A DNA stretch of 64,000 nt, taken from positions 19,667,923 to 19,731,922 of the forward strand of contig OY992834.1 of the NCBI GenBank assembly GCA_963921425.1. Direction: 5' to 3'. Below are positions 34,388 through 46,564 of the stretch, one piece after another. Source of the DNA: Dryas octopetala. Taxonomy: Eukaryota; Streptophyta; Magnoliopsida; Rosales; Rosaceae. Positions within the stretch are counted from its first letter, which is position 1. Every line of letters begins with the position of its first letter. The notes below the pieces were generated by a model, which saw only the letters and a program-made list of their open reading frames with translations, was not told the origin of the DNA and searched no databases. The translations under genes and the position numbers were made by a program.

Positions 34388-37300
34388 ATATGTATCTGAG
34401 ACACCATGGTTATCCTGTGCGATTAGTCGCTATACTTTGACTGTATCATAAAAGGTACAAATTAGACACAGTCACTGACGTATGAGGACATATGTGTGTT
34501 CAACAAAGAATCTGTCACTCCTGCTAATAGGAGAAAGATTTCAATAGACAACAGAAGTCTAGATTCAAGAATCTCTGGCCAAAGTACTAAATCATGGAAA
34601 CAAGCTTCCATGATTGAATGAAATCTATACATAAGGGTTGTACCTCAAATATTATGCTAGGATTGACGGAATTCCATATATGATCATAATACAGGAACAT
34701 AGGATGATAGAGAGACTATATTGTATTGCAATCGAAATAGGTTCTTCTTTCTTCCAGTTAATCCAAGTAGTCATGACATTTTACTAGGCGTCAATCTTGA
34801 CTTATGGAAACCAGATTGGGTTATTTTGAGAACGTGTCTCAATCCACTGCCGGATTCAATTAAAACCTAAGAGGTCACACGCCAATAAATGTGGGATGGT
34901 ATTAAAAATAGGCTTGAACATAATTAATTAATGGGTTAATTAATTGGGCCTAAATAATAATAGAAAGAATATTAAAATGATGAGCTTTTGGACTTATTAA
35001 TTAATTAAATAATTAAATAGTTAATTACCTAGTCAAATGAACCAACTAACTGGGTACGTAAGACTTGGTGGCTGGCCCCCCCTTTGTGGAATAATAGTTT
35101 TCCACTCAAGTCTATTTATATGGGCTTATAGTCAATATGTCTGACAAGGTGATACTCCAAAAAAATCACTTTCCGTTTTTTCTATCAAAAAACTATTCTT
35201 GAGAAAGAGAGCTAGCACTCTCATTCTCCAGAGAGTTCAATCCCTCTATCTCCTCCTAGTGTGGACTAATTAGAGGTCATATATTTTAGCGTGGACTAAC
35301 TAGAGTGTGATTCACATCTTAATCCGAGATTAATTCTTAATCCCGGATTGGGGCGTGACACACGTACACTGAACAGACCAACAGAGAAAACTTGCGCGAA
35401 GTGTTTATAATGTGTCAAACAAATTCCTCTAGAATTATATGACAGGTATGAAATAGTCCTTAGACTTGAGGCACCATCGATGTCTTGTGTGTGACGTCAA
35501 TGTACTTTGACTGCGTAAAGAGACCAATGCAATTAGCTTGGCACGAGTTACGTATGTATGTTGGGTACAATGGCACACACGTGAAAATATATGATTGCAC
35601 AACATGAAATCTCTCACCTCCCACAAACTGAGGAGATGTCCAATGGAGTGCTGACTCGTAAAGTACGTCTTTGGACAAAGCCTTAGAGTTGTGAATATTG
35701 ACTATACGCTATAGGCACTAGGATTGACACTTATACCGTGTCCGCAATCATATGGACATGAATGAGAGAAGGACCAAATTAATCATATAATACTCATAAT
35801 TAAATAGATTCTCACATCGCCGTTCATCTTAGTTTGGGTAGCCATAATGCATAGCTAAGTGTCAATCGTGAGCTTATGGAACTCAGAGAATTAATATGGG
35901 GTTTTGTTAATTATAATTATTGGAAAAAGTTAAGAGGGTTTAACTTGGTTTAAATTTCATGGTCAAACTAAGAGGAACCTATGGGCTCTCACACCTATAG
36001 ATGAATGATGGAAATGGCACATGTGGAATGAGAGAATAAATTATAGAATTTATTCTAGAGAATAACTATTTAAATTAGTGACCCATATAAGAGAATTAAT
36101 ATGATTAATTTCTCATAAGGTATGGTGTTGTCACACATGTCACATTTAATGTGTAACATATACCTTAGGACTTTGAGTAGTCAAAGACATGGGGTCACAA
36201 ACATAATTTTAAATAGTTAATGGGTAAAAAGAGAAAAGGAAAAAAGGAAAAAAGAAGGATGAGTCACTTTAATCTAAGGGCCATAAGAAAAGATGGAGAT
36301 GGATGAAAGAGAGTCTTAAGGGCTCAAACCCTAAAGGACTAAGCCTATGCCACACCCCTCTCACATTCTCTCTATCTCATCTTTTCTCTCTTGTCTTCTC
36401 TACCCACTCTATAGAGAATTAGAGATCAAAGAAAGATTAACTAGCAACCCTTATATACTCATTCCTGCCATTATTCTATCTAGTGTGTTAATATATTTGA
36501 ACTTTGGTGTAGTGATCAACTCAAGCTAGAAGGAGAGAGGCTTTGGTGGTTCACTTGGCTGGGGCTCCAATCTAGAGCAAGAGGTATAAATTCTAGGCTT
36601 ATTTACTTTTTCACCCCTTGAAAGTAACTTCTAGTTTAACTTCACCCCCTAAGATTTATTTTGTATCATATTACCCCTTGAAACTAATTCTTGTGTATCA
36701 CTTTACCCACTTCCTATTTTTACAAACTTTGAAAATTAATTAAAAATAGCTCCGGACATAGAAAAATACACGAAAAAATTCCTATGGACTCGTCTTGACT
36801 AGTACTAATTTACTATAGGATCAAATTACCAATTTTTCATCCGAGTGTTTCCAAAAACTTAAAATACTCTAGACTCTTTGGAAATTAATAGGATAATCTC
36901 CCGAACTCCAAAATATACAAGGTTTGCACCATTGGTCTTCTAAACAATAACACTACCTTCTTGTGAACACTTGCTACCCCAAAGACCTCTCGGTCTTAGA
37001 GGAAAATAAATTTTCTTCTATAAAATAAATTCTAGAAAAATTCTAGAATTTTCGTAAAGTCTCAGAAGAATTCTCTAAAACAGGTTTTTGGTAATTTTCA
37101 AATATTTTTGAGAATTCATCCAAGACTTTACGGAAATTTTAGAATTTTTATAAAAGAAAATTTATTTTAATTTTCTAGAAATAAATTTGGACTTCCCAAA
37201 TTTTCTAGAAACTCTCAAAGGGCAAATTGGTAATTTGACTCTATAGTAAATTAGAATTAGTCAAGATGAGTCCGGAGCTATTTTTAATTAATTTTCAAAG

Positions 37301-37560
37301 TTTGTAAAAATAGGAAATGGACAAAGTGATATACGAGAATTAGTTTCAGGGGGTAATGTGATACAAAATATACCTTAAGGGGTAAAGTGAGACTTGAAAT
37401 TACTTTCAGGGGGCAAACTAGTAAATAAGCCTAAAGTCTATCTCTCTTGTTTGAAAGTTTAAATATGTCATGTTTACATATTACAACTCATGATCTTGGA
37501 TGTGAAAGTTAGGATTTTTATTTAGCTTCCGCGCGTTGCCATGTTCTAATTTTGTTTAGA
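34388..37560 (+). mobile_element. LTR-derived non-coding region, two related tandem copies, interrupted
   Basis: Two segments (34388-35410 and 35440-37560) share an order of diverged blocks: GAGACACCATGGTTATC against GAGGCACCATCGATGTC, CTTTGACTG, a GTCAATC-TGA-CTTATGGAA block, GGTCACACGCC-type and CT-rich leader stretches. No retroelement protein is seen. An 836-bp foldback element is inserted in the second copy. It appears old and broken. Family and edges are uncertain. Confidence 0.4.
36596..37431. mobile_element. Mutator-like foldback element, 836 bp, 9-bp target duplication
   Basis: Ends GGCTTATTTACTTTTTCACC and GCAAACTAGTAAATAAGCC are inverted copies, and arms of about 230 bases match through GTATCACTTTACCCACTTCC and its mirror. 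Flanks TAAATTCTA (36587-36595) and TAAAGTCTA (37432-37440) differ by one base. The inner arms contain a stretch (36738-36830) related to the LTR at 4408-4503. No coding region. Confidence 0.78.
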
Positions 37561-37772
37561 ATGTCATACTAGCTAGTAGCCTAGTTACCTTTCATGAACA
37601 TTGAAACTCACCTTTGAAAAGTGCTTCGGACTTGAACCTTGATTAACATGCTTCACTCCATTGCTTCAAACATGACCATAACTTAATTGACTAACATAAA
37701 CTATATATCCTAACATAGTGCTTATACATTGATGTTTTTCGTCTTAGGAAATCGCCAAAATTACAAAGTTTA

Positions 37773-37792
37773 CATTAACAATCTCCCCCTTT
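37773..37792 (-). other. Ty1/copia-type polypurine tract and LTR edge
   Basis: The minus strand reads AAAGGGGGAGAT directly followed by TGTTAATG, the arrangement found where a plant copia polypurine tract meets its 3' LTR. The LTR would run leftward from 37780 and is cut within about 220 bases by other repeats. No copia coding sequence is recognised to the right. It is a fragment of an old, broken element. Confidence 0.45.
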
Positions 37793-39060
37793 GGCATTTC
37801 TTAGACAAAACATCCTAAACAACATACATATAGAAATAAAACTCAAGATTCAATCTTAAAGTAGACTTCGCTCAAGCAAACCTGCAAGAAATCACTAACA
37901 AACAATATACATGTGAAAAGCAAGTGAGGCAAGAAAAACAAAACCAACGCAAATATATTCCTTAAACTACATAAGCACTTTTTTAGAATAAAGCTTGAAG
38001 AACAAAATTCGTCAAAAGTACAATCCATAAGCAAAGTTAAAAGAATAATACATAAGCATAAATTAACATCCCAATATGAAAAATCCCGCACATGGTTTTG
38101 CACATCTGCAATCGCATCTTGAAGATTAAGAAGTCAAGCTTTTAGGAGGTATGTCCAGTACTCTAGGACGTATGTCCACTCTTAGGTCATCCGAAAATGC
38201 CTCAAAAACAATTGCCTTAAAAATCACACATGCATGGCAAACAAAAAATAATTCAACTTTCGCATGCAACAACAGTTAATAAATACACAAAAAGGTATCT
38301 AGGGAGGGTATGAGATTCCCCCTACCTACAATCCAATACTCTTACCTCTATCCCTAAGTCCAATCTAAATCCAACTCAATTGGTCATCACATCATTGTAA
38401 TCGATCTCCTTCAGTAGTTGGAGTTCCTAAGTCCAACAATAGAAAAGTAAAAAACGAAGCCTGACAAGAATTGAGCATTACCTTTCCATTTGGTCATATC
38501 TCTCTAAAAATTTCCATAAATATATGTCTGATTGGACCGTATTTCTATCATCTAGAGTCTGGAGGTTGACGAGTTGAGCACTCATAATATGAGCAAGACA
38601 GTGCGAGGGGGTTAGGGAGCTCAAGCCGAGTTCACCCTTAGATTTGTGCGCAAGCAATACTGACCTTGACATCATGTCATTTATGTTCATCACATAGGTG
38701 GCCTCAATCCATGATTAAGTTATTGATTAACGTACAATAGTCCAACTTACAACCTTTAATTAAGCATGCAATTATCCAACTTAATTCTTTATGTTAAATA
38801 CTAAACTTAATAAAAGTATAGTCTCAATTAAACAATTATTTCCCCAAATTAATTAAGTAATTAAACATGATTAATTAGTAATTAAGTCAAAATTAATTAA
38901 TTAACCATACTTAACTAAGTTAATAAAACTAAAATAATTAAATAAGGAAGGTTTATAAGATTAACTAGTTGTAGACCTCCTTAACTTAATTTTTAACCAA
39001 CAAATCAACCAACAATGATGCATAAAAGATAAAAGCCTAATTGATATAATCAACAATTAA
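37793..39060 (-). mobile_element. LTR-like remnant related to the first retroelement
   Basis: Phrases such as GATTCCCCCTACCTAC, a CAGTAGTTGGAGTTCCTA block and a run of TTAATTAA-rich sequence recur in the same order as in the LTR around 2950-3700. It is diverged and no protein is seen. The weak open frame 37843-38103 has no family match. Confidence 0.35.
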
Positions 39061-39107
39061 TTTAAATAACTTAATCAATCATATAGATTTAAGGAACTAT
39101 ACTGAGT

Positions 39108-39380
39108 AGGGCTGGCATTTTTTGCCGACAAACCAATTCCGATCGACTTCCGAATCGATCGGTTTGGTGGTTGGTTGTGAAATGTCGGTTTCGGCTGCCT
39201 TACCGAACTGCACCGCCATAGTCAGTATCAAAAATGGTTTGGAAACAACCCCCCCCCCCCCCCCCAAAACACTAAACACTCGAACCGCACCGCCATATAC
39301 CGCCAACCAACCCCTACCAAACCCGAAACTTCGGTAACCGACAGCCGTCAGTTTGGCGCCGGTTCATTGCGCTGGTTGGA
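39108..39380. mobile_element. Possible hAT-type MITE fragment
   Basis: It starts TAGGGCTGGCATTTTTTGCC, close to the TAGGGCTGGCAAT terminus of the hAT element ending at 18475, and has a GC-rich interior with a C run (about 39249-39263). No matching right end is found, so it may be truncated. Confidence 0.35.
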
Positions 39381-41450
39381 CTTGACGTAAATCTCCATAC
39401 AAGAATTCCTTCAATGGTTACGTTAAATGAACTTGATTCCCAACATTCACCCACTTGTTTATCATAGTATCAAACTACACGAATGATCTGAGATCGATCA
39501 TCCACCCTTAAACTGCAAATATAACAAGTGTTGATATAGAATTACATGTTTTTAATATTTAATCCACTAATCATAAACATATTTAGGAAATAATAACTAA
39601 GGAGTAAAGGTCTCCCAATTCTAATATTCTTTAGAATGTTTTCTCCTTACCTTAATTTTCATGGACATTTTATATATCTAACAATATACCACATATATAC
39701 ACAGGTGATGATATTAAATAAAAATTTTCTTTAGTGTATATTAATTTATTTAATTAACTCATAAAATTCAAAACTAATTGGCTTTTAAGACATACATCTA
39801 ACAAATATTAGATGGGTTGATTTAACATTGAAGAATGTAGAGTGGACTTATTTATCATTTACTTTTTGTTTTCCGACTTATTTTAATTATAAAAAGTCAG
39901 TCAAGCTATAAGTGAATCAATATAAAATTCTACAAAAGTTTATCATTCGATTTTGTGGACTCTGTAAAAGTCCTATGAATTCTACAAGTCTATAAAAGTA
40001 TGTATAAATAGAAAGTGAATACACCACTTTAGATTAAAATAAGAAAACAATCATATTACATTCTAAACTTAATTTATCTTATGGAACCCCTTAAGTTTAT
40101 AAATTTTTTAAAGTAGTTTTTATTTGAATGTTTGATAATTATTTATAAGAACTTGGATTAAATACCATAGGGCAAAAAAATTTCACATTTTTAAGTTTAG
40201 TTACTAAAAAAATAAGGCACAATTCATTTGGGGCTGCAAGTATGGTAAGGAGAAATTTCTTTAAAACGTTCAAATGCTTGTTTATTTTATTTTATTATAC
40301 ACTTGTGGTTACTCAACAATTAAAAAATTTAGTGCAGTCGCAATAAAGTTTGTGGAAATTTATGATTGATAATGGTTTAGAATTTAGGAATTATCCCTCT
40401 CATTTGGTTCGCGAAATAGAGTTCTTGGGAAATTAATTCCTACGCATTTTCACGACATAATATAAGATTTTCATTCCTATGTTAAATAACCTCAAAAAGT
40501 AACTAGATTACATATCTTTATTTCCATTCCCATATTAATTTGGTTTGTGCAAGAAAATTAAACAAACATATTTTATTTTTCAATTATATCCTCATTTATT
40601 ATATTATATTATATTATATATATATATATATAGATAAGGGTATGTAACATAATTGGTATTTTCAATTGCTAATAGTAGAAATTTAATATTGAACAGTTCT
40701 AATAAATGTTTTCCTATGAGAAATGAAAATAAAATCCAAGTTTCAGGAGGGTTTCATTTTTCCCTTTATGGGGTATCAATTTCCACGGTTGTACTTATCA
40801 AACATGAAAATTGAATTGTTTTCTCATTCTCAAGTCTTAATTTGGTGAATCAAAGAGTAACTCAAAATCTAGAAACTAAATGAAATTCAAATAATAACAA
40901 ATAAGAATGAATTAAATTGCGATTTTCATAGGTCACAGTTTATATGATCCATAAAAATATATTGAGTGAACAATGGGCGTTCGAAACGTTTACCCAAAGT
41001 TTTGTCTCCAAATGAATGCTTTTCGTTCGCGTAGTAGCTAAAAAACAAATGATCTACTATTGAATGTTGGAAAGTGAACTAAAATGATATAAAGTTGTAG
41101 TATTTAGAATTTAAAAAATTAAATTTGATATCTAATCTCAACTCACCACAAATATTTTATACCGACGTAATATGTTGGGAGTGTTGTGAACTAGGGAGAG
41201 ATGGACTACACATGTCATTTTATCGACATGGCATTAAAGTATTATCAGTGGTGATGTGCGGCGAAGCTTTTTGATGACATAGAGCCCATTAATAGTAAAG
41301 TAATAGGGCCGACCAACCTCATGGCACAGCCAACATTGTTTCCAAGACGTGCTTATTTGTCTCAGCAAACCAACACCCTCTGATCAATCCAACTTTAATT
41401 TTGCAAAAGCCAAATGACAAAAAAAAAATGACACCCATCATTAACTTATA
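39381..41450. other. AT-rich spacer, no gene seen
   Basis: No exon, RNA gene or transposon end is recognised; a (TA)n run lies near 40605-40632. Confidence 0.45.
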
Positions 41451-41460
41451 TATGCATGAA

Positions 41461-42220
41461 CAGGCTCCTTCTATTGAGGTATACCTCAACTTATTTATGT
41501 TGAGATATGACTTTATTGGGGCCCACAAGAGTCGTTTTGTGTCGATCCGAACCGTTTGCAAGGATCATCTTCATTGATAGATCATCCTTGCAAAAAATTA
41601 GCCAAATCAGAAATCATTTGCTTATCTAACTTTGATCAAACAAATGAATGGTTTCATCGAAAATATTTGGTTCGTCCATTTATTTGATCAAAGTTAAATA
41701 GGCAAATGATTTCCAATTTAGTTAATTTTTTGCAAGGATGATCTATCAATGGAGATGTAAAAATTGAACGGTTCGGATCGACACAAAATGACTCGTGTGG
41801 GCCCCAATAGGGTATACCTCAATATAAATAAGTTGAGGTATACCTCAACTTATTTATGTTGAGATATGACTTTATTGGGGCCCACACGAGTCGTTTTGTG
41901 TCGATCCAAACCGTTTGCAAGGATCATCTTCATTGATAGATCATCCTTGCAAAAAATTAGCCAAATCAGAAATCATTTGCTTATCTAACTTTGATCAAAC
42001 AAATGAATGGTTTCATCGAAAATATTTGGTTCGTCCATTTATTTGATCAAAGTTAAATAGGCAAATGATTTCCAATTTAGTTAATTTTTTGCAAGGATGA
42101 TCTATCAATGGAGATGTAAAAATTGAACGGTTCGGATCGACACAAAATGACTCGTGTGGGCCCCAATAGGGTATACCTCAATATAAATAAGTTGAGGTAT
42201 ACCTCAATAGAAGGAGCCTG
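41461..42220. mobile_element. Dimeric foldback MITE, two 359-bp units, 10-bp target duplication
   Basis: The unit from GAGGTATACCTCAACTTATT starts at 41476 and again at 41835, and GAGGTATACCTCA returns at 42194, so the period is exactly 359 in both steps. The two units differ at only about two bases (CACAAGAGTCG/CACACGAGTCG and GATCCGAACC/GATCCAAACC). The outer ends CAGGCTCCTTCTATTGAGGT and mirror are present only once on each side. Flanks TATGCATGAA (41451-41460) and TATGCCTGAA (42221-42230) form a 10-bp target duplication with one mismatch, as for Mutator-like elements. Each unit folds on itself. No coding region. Confidence 0.88.
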
Positions 42221-42230
42221 TATGCCTGAA

Positions 42231-42754
42231 TATCTCATCTATTAAAATTAACCATCTGTTTTGGTTTTGTTTTTACTATCTTTTATTTATCCTTTTCTAT
42301 TCTTTAACAATTAAATAGAATAAACCTACTCACTCACCAATATCAATTTAATTTACTTATAAATTTTTATGTTTTGATTATAAAATTATAACGTATGTAC
42401 TGAGTCTAAGATCATTTTTGTGTGTCGATATATAGTCTGTAGATCTTGCGATATGCATTCCATCTTAAAGATGGATGGAGTTCAAGCATCTAAGTAAAAA
42501 GTAATTGATATATATAAAGATGTCCATGACATTACATATTGTAATACAAAATTATAAATTAATGTAAAATTTTTCTATCAATAGGTTTCAAATTCAAACA
42601 CAAATAACGTCACACACAATTACCCTAAAAGAATTTAATTAGTTCCATTACCAAATTATAATGTTGACAACACATTTAAATTAAGAGTCCACGTACAATT
42701 CAATAGTTCAAGCTAAATGTGTATGTATATATATATATATATATATATATCCAG
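42231..42754. other. AT-rich spacer, no gene seen
   Basis: It contains a (TA)n run at about 42725-42750. Nothing else is recognised. Confidence 0.4.
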
Positions 42755-43130
42755 AAAGTTTCTGAGCTGGAGGCCCATTCTTTAACTAAAAAACTGACAT
42801 GAGTCTTTTTATTCTTTTTGCCATTTTTTAGGTCATTTTTGACATGTTTCAACATTTTAAGGTATAGGATTCTATATTTTAGGGTATAGAATTAGGGTTC
42901 GATTTTAGGCTTTAACTCTTGAGTTTTAGGCGGTAGCGCGCCCAAAACTCGGGAATTAAAATATAAAATTTAACCAAGGAATAGGAGCTTAAAATTATGA
43001 GAGTTAAAACCGAGAAACATGTCTCAATTGACGATTTATATCCTAAAATATTTAATCATGTCAAGAATAAAATCAAAAGGTTAAAAAAAAATCAAATTAA
43101 AAGAACGGACGTCTTACTGAGAGAGATTAT
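42755..43130. mobile_element. Foldback repeat, GGACGTCC family
   Basis: It shares blocks with 15580-16440: GTTAAAACC-type lines, GAGACATGTTTCTC-like, AAAAGAACGGACGTC and CTGAGAGAGATTAT at the right end. It is diverged. The interior holds GGTATAGGATTCTATATTTT and mirror-like TTTAGGGTATAGAATTAGGG. Confidence 0.5.
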
Positions 43131-44830
43131 ATAATTTATATATATATGTGATAATAATACATATCAGATTGTGTGATAATGAAATATTTTTCGGTCACTT
43201 AATTTAATTAACTAAGTAGGATGATTTTATGCCCTCAGATTCTTTATATATTCAAAGCCAGCAGAACCTTAGTGCAACAACAGTGCAAGAATATAACAAG
43301 TAGCTCTCAGATATTGTAGAGGTCTATGGAAGTCTCAAGTGGAGCACCAAGTAGTACAAGTAAATGGGCGTCTAATCACCCCCCAATCATCTCAAATGAT
43401 TCGTGATCACCTTCCAGGACAGCATGCAGTTTTCAAAAGCCTCACGAGAAGTAACACACTCGATCCTCTATACAATCGCAGCAGCGACACATTCTTTTTA
43501 TATTCCTTCACTGCATCATTGTGCTGTACGCGTTTTTCTTGTAAGTTGAACACACCTTGGTGATGGTGGCAAGTTGCATAAATTCATTCAGGTGTAAATT
43601 TTTATTTCAAAAGCTCTCATTGCTATTATAAATAAACGTACAGTTGGAAAAAGTGATATATATATATATATATATATAGGCCAGTTAAAGCCATGCTTGT
43701 AATCCCATTTCAGTTTTGTAAGAGTTATCAATTAATTATATTTAAGGAATTAGACCACACTAATGTCGAAGTCTTTTAGTAAAACTCATACACATTTGTT
43801 AACACGTACATGTGGCTAAACTGAAAGTAATATTGACATATTTGAAATCTATGGATTTGTGAAAATTCGTGGTCAGACTCATCGACCAACTTCCGCCATT
43901 GTGGATGTGAGATTAACTCAATCGACAACATGGCCCGATCCATTTCCGAGGGACATGGATGGAGAAAGCAAAATGAGTGGTTTGCTCATTTTCTTTCCTG
44001 CCCAAGTTGAAGAAAAAAAAGGTGGGGAATAAGGCATCATGGATGATATTGTGTCTAGGGCAATTGTGGGAAAAAAGTGAGGGATATATATACATGTGGC
44101 CTTTTGAAGAGGGCAAAGGGCTTGTCATTGTTTGATGATGATAAGAGGGTATGAAAAATTAATGTGTGATAGGACTCAATTCAGTGCAAGTGCATGGGAA
44201 TAAGAACGGCCGGTGGAGTGGGGGAAACTGGGAAAGTGGTATGACCCACAAAGGCTGTGAATGTGTTGGAACTTCTGAGGCAGTTCTCGAGAAAACAAAG
44301 TTGTACATGTTCTCTTTCCTTCCCTGTCTGCAGATCATATCTACTTTCTTGCTCTATTGATTTCGATCAAAGTTTATATTTTTTCTTTTTCCTTTTTCTT
44401 TTCTCTTTTCCGTGTGAAATTATTTCTGTGAGAAAATTAATTTCAAAGCATTTCCAATTGAAATATAAGTTAAGAATTATTAAACTACTAGATTATTTTT
44501 TTTTTTTTGTCAAATGGTCTGATGATAAAAAATATTTATGTTGTTAAACTGTTAATTTAGAGAAGCACAAATTCAGTCAAAAGTCTATTTAATGAATGAT
44601 TCAAATTGATAATCTACATATTATATCAATTGATTGTAAATTGGTGATTTTTTTTTTTTTTTCTCTTGATTGAATATACAATAAAGATTCGCAATGTGAA
44701 AATATAATGATGCCAAACGTGTATCGACCAAATTCACAATATCATATAATGAATCCAGACTATTTGGTAAAAGAAATTACTCCTCTATACAAATATATGC
44801 TCTAAAGCTAAATGGTTAATAATTTAATAG
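43131..44830. other. Spacer with unassigned short open frames
   Basis: A TATA-like TTTATATATTC (about 43242) precedes a short frame starting at 43327 (MEVSSGAPSSTSKW, stop after 26 codons) and an overlapping 74-aa frame at 43339-43563; neither matches a family I know. A further frame at 44166-44547 on the plus strand ends in T-rich low-complexity sequence. None is called a gene. Confidence 0.3.
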
Positions 44831-44836
44831 GAAAAT

Positions 44837-45185
44837 AACCACCTTTTTTGGTCCCCACACAATCATATAATCTCATAATCTGAACCATTTATTTTTTAGA
44901 TCTTCATTCAAAGATCATCCTTACAAAAAAAACATTCAAATCAGAATCTATTTAGCCATTTGATTATCATCACAGTCGTTTCAATGTTTAAAAAAAAAAA
45001 ATTGTGTTCATTTATTTATTTGAGCACAATTAGCTACTAATATTAAATTAAATTATTTCTGATTTAGTTGATTTTTTACAAGAATAATATCTTTGAATGA
45101 AGATCTAAAAAATGAATAATTCGAATTACGAGATCATATTGCGTAGTGGGCCCAAAAGAGTAGTTAGCATGGTTAACTCTAGAAT
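44837..45185. mobile_element. Foldback MITE (ATAATCYGAACC family)
   Basis: Arms 44837-44985 and 45035-45185 mirror each other: CTCATAATCTGAACC against GAATTACGAGATCAT, TCATTCAAAGATCATCCTTA against TAATATCTTTGAATGAAG. The shared TTGCAAAAAATTAG-type module is present in altered form. The ends are near TAACCACCTTTTTTGG and CCAAAAGAGTAGTTAG. Confidence 0.6.
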
Positions 45186-45269
45186 GATATTCTTCCTCTA
45201 TAGATATAATTGGCTTCAAGATACACATACGCAGGCCTTTGCATTGATTTATTAATATATATATAAAGA

Positions 45270-45690
45270 CAAAAATTATCTTTTCAAGACGTCCGCAATT
45301 TTTTTTTTATGGACGCTAGGTGCCGAGCGCTCGGTAGCCGTTGCCAAGTACTTGGTTGTACATTTTTGCTTCTTCCTCAAGCGCTCGGCACTGGTTTTTT
45401 TGTTTGATGTTAGGTTTTAACTTTGGTAGTTTGAGTTCTGCCCAAAATTTCAGAGTTAAAAACTTAAGATGCTGCCTCCACAATCCTCATTCTACACTCT
45501 AGGAGGGTATGTGGTGAACATGTACCCTATAGCCTCAAAAAATGGGCTATGGAAGCAGCAACGAGAAGTGCTCGACTATTATAAAAAAAAAACACTTCAG
45601 ATGTATCGAGCACTCGACAATGGATATCGATTCGTAAAAAAAAATACAGACGCATCCTTCTTAGAGAAAAATTTTATATAGATGAACGCT
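45270..45690. mobile_element. Foldback repeat, CGAGCGCTCGG family
   Basis: It carries GTGCCGAGCGCTCGG and CAAGCGCTCGGCAC in the left half and TATCGAGCACTCGAC in the right half, with GACGTCC near the left end and GACGCATCCTTCTTAGAG near the right end, similar to the GGACGTCC family ends. The 70-aa frame inside (45469-45681) matches nothing. Confidence 0.45.
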
Positions 45691-45704
45691 CTAAAGCTAA
45701 TAGA

Positions 45705-45958
45705 TTAGCAAGTTCATATGAAGCTAACCACCCTTTTGGCCCCATAACATGACTAATCTCATAATCCGAACCGTTCATTTTTAGGCTCCAATTCAAAGAT
45801 TATCATCATAAAAATTCAGCTGAATCTGAAATCATAATCCAAAAAATAATTTCTGATTTAGTTGATTTTTTGCATTGATGACCTTTGAAGTGAGGCTAAA
45901 AAAACGAACAGTTCGGATTATGAGATTACTCATGTGGTGGATCCAAAAAGGTGGTAAG

Positions 45959-45960
<2 letters not shown>
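45705..45960. mobile_element. Foldback MITE (ATAATCCGAACCG family)
   Basis: Left arm CTAACCACCCTTTTGG, TCTCATAATCCGAACCGTTC is mirrored by GAACAGTTCGGATTATGAGA, CCAAAAAGGTGGTAAG. It is the cleanest short member of this family in the window, about 255 bases, followed by a (TA)n run. Confidence 0.7.

Positions 45961-46002
<42 letters not shown>
45961..46002. repeat. (TA)n microsatellite
   Basis: About 40 bases of uninterrupted TA next to the foldback element end. Confidence 0.9.
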
Positions 46003-46004
<2 letters not shown>

Positions 46005-46200
46005 CTCCTCTATTGAGGTAAACTTCATCTTAAACATGATGAGGTATATATAGCTTGTAGGACTCACTTTGCATTGTAATTTGATGATCGAAGTCGTCTA
46101 ATTTCTAAGTATCTATACTAGGATCATCCTTGCAAAATATTAGATAAATCAGAAACTATTAAAACATCTAATTGTGATATACAAATATATGTGTATATAG
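46005..46200. mobile_element. Left half of a foldback MITE (TTGAGGTA family)
   Basis: TCTATTGAGGTAAACTTCAT, then GATGATCGAAGTCGTCTAAT and GGATCATCCTTGCAAAATAT match the left half of the element at 15183-15553. The right half is absent. Confidence 0.55.
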
Positions 46201-46224
46201 ATATATATTTCTTTAGAGCATATT

Positions 46225-46530
46225 TGTTCGATTTTTTTTTTGTGGATACTCAGCGTCGAGTGCTAGGCAATGGTGCCGTTCGCTCATCGATAGTTTTCTT
46301 ATAACAAACTCGTTTTTCTTGTAACGCTCGACGCTACTTCCTTGTTTTGTTTTTCACTCAATCCATCCGTTGACGGGGTCACCCCATACCCTTAATTAGC
46401 CGCCCAAAATCTTAGAGTTGAACACATAACATAAAGCCAAAAAATTAGGTGCCGAGTTTCAGAGTAAGAAGAAAAATGCACTGTACGTCGAGCTCTCAGC
46501 ACCTAGAATCAGCAAAAGAAAAATGTAGAT
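46225..46530. mobile_element. Repeat of the CGAGCGCTCGG family, diverged
   Basis: It has CAGCGTCGAGTGCTAGGCA at the left and GTCGAGCTCTCAGCACCTAG at the right as mirrored ends, and shares CCGCCCAAAATCTTAGAGTT with the members at 16790 and 45305. Confidence 0.45.
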
Positions 46531-46564
46531 GTCCTCTCTATAGAAAGACTGTCTATATATACAG

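Noticed and set aside
36500-36520. GGTGTAGTG as a possible CACTA right end
   Set aside because: It lacks the CTTGTAGTG form and there are no GGCGACGAA-type subterminal repeats next to it.
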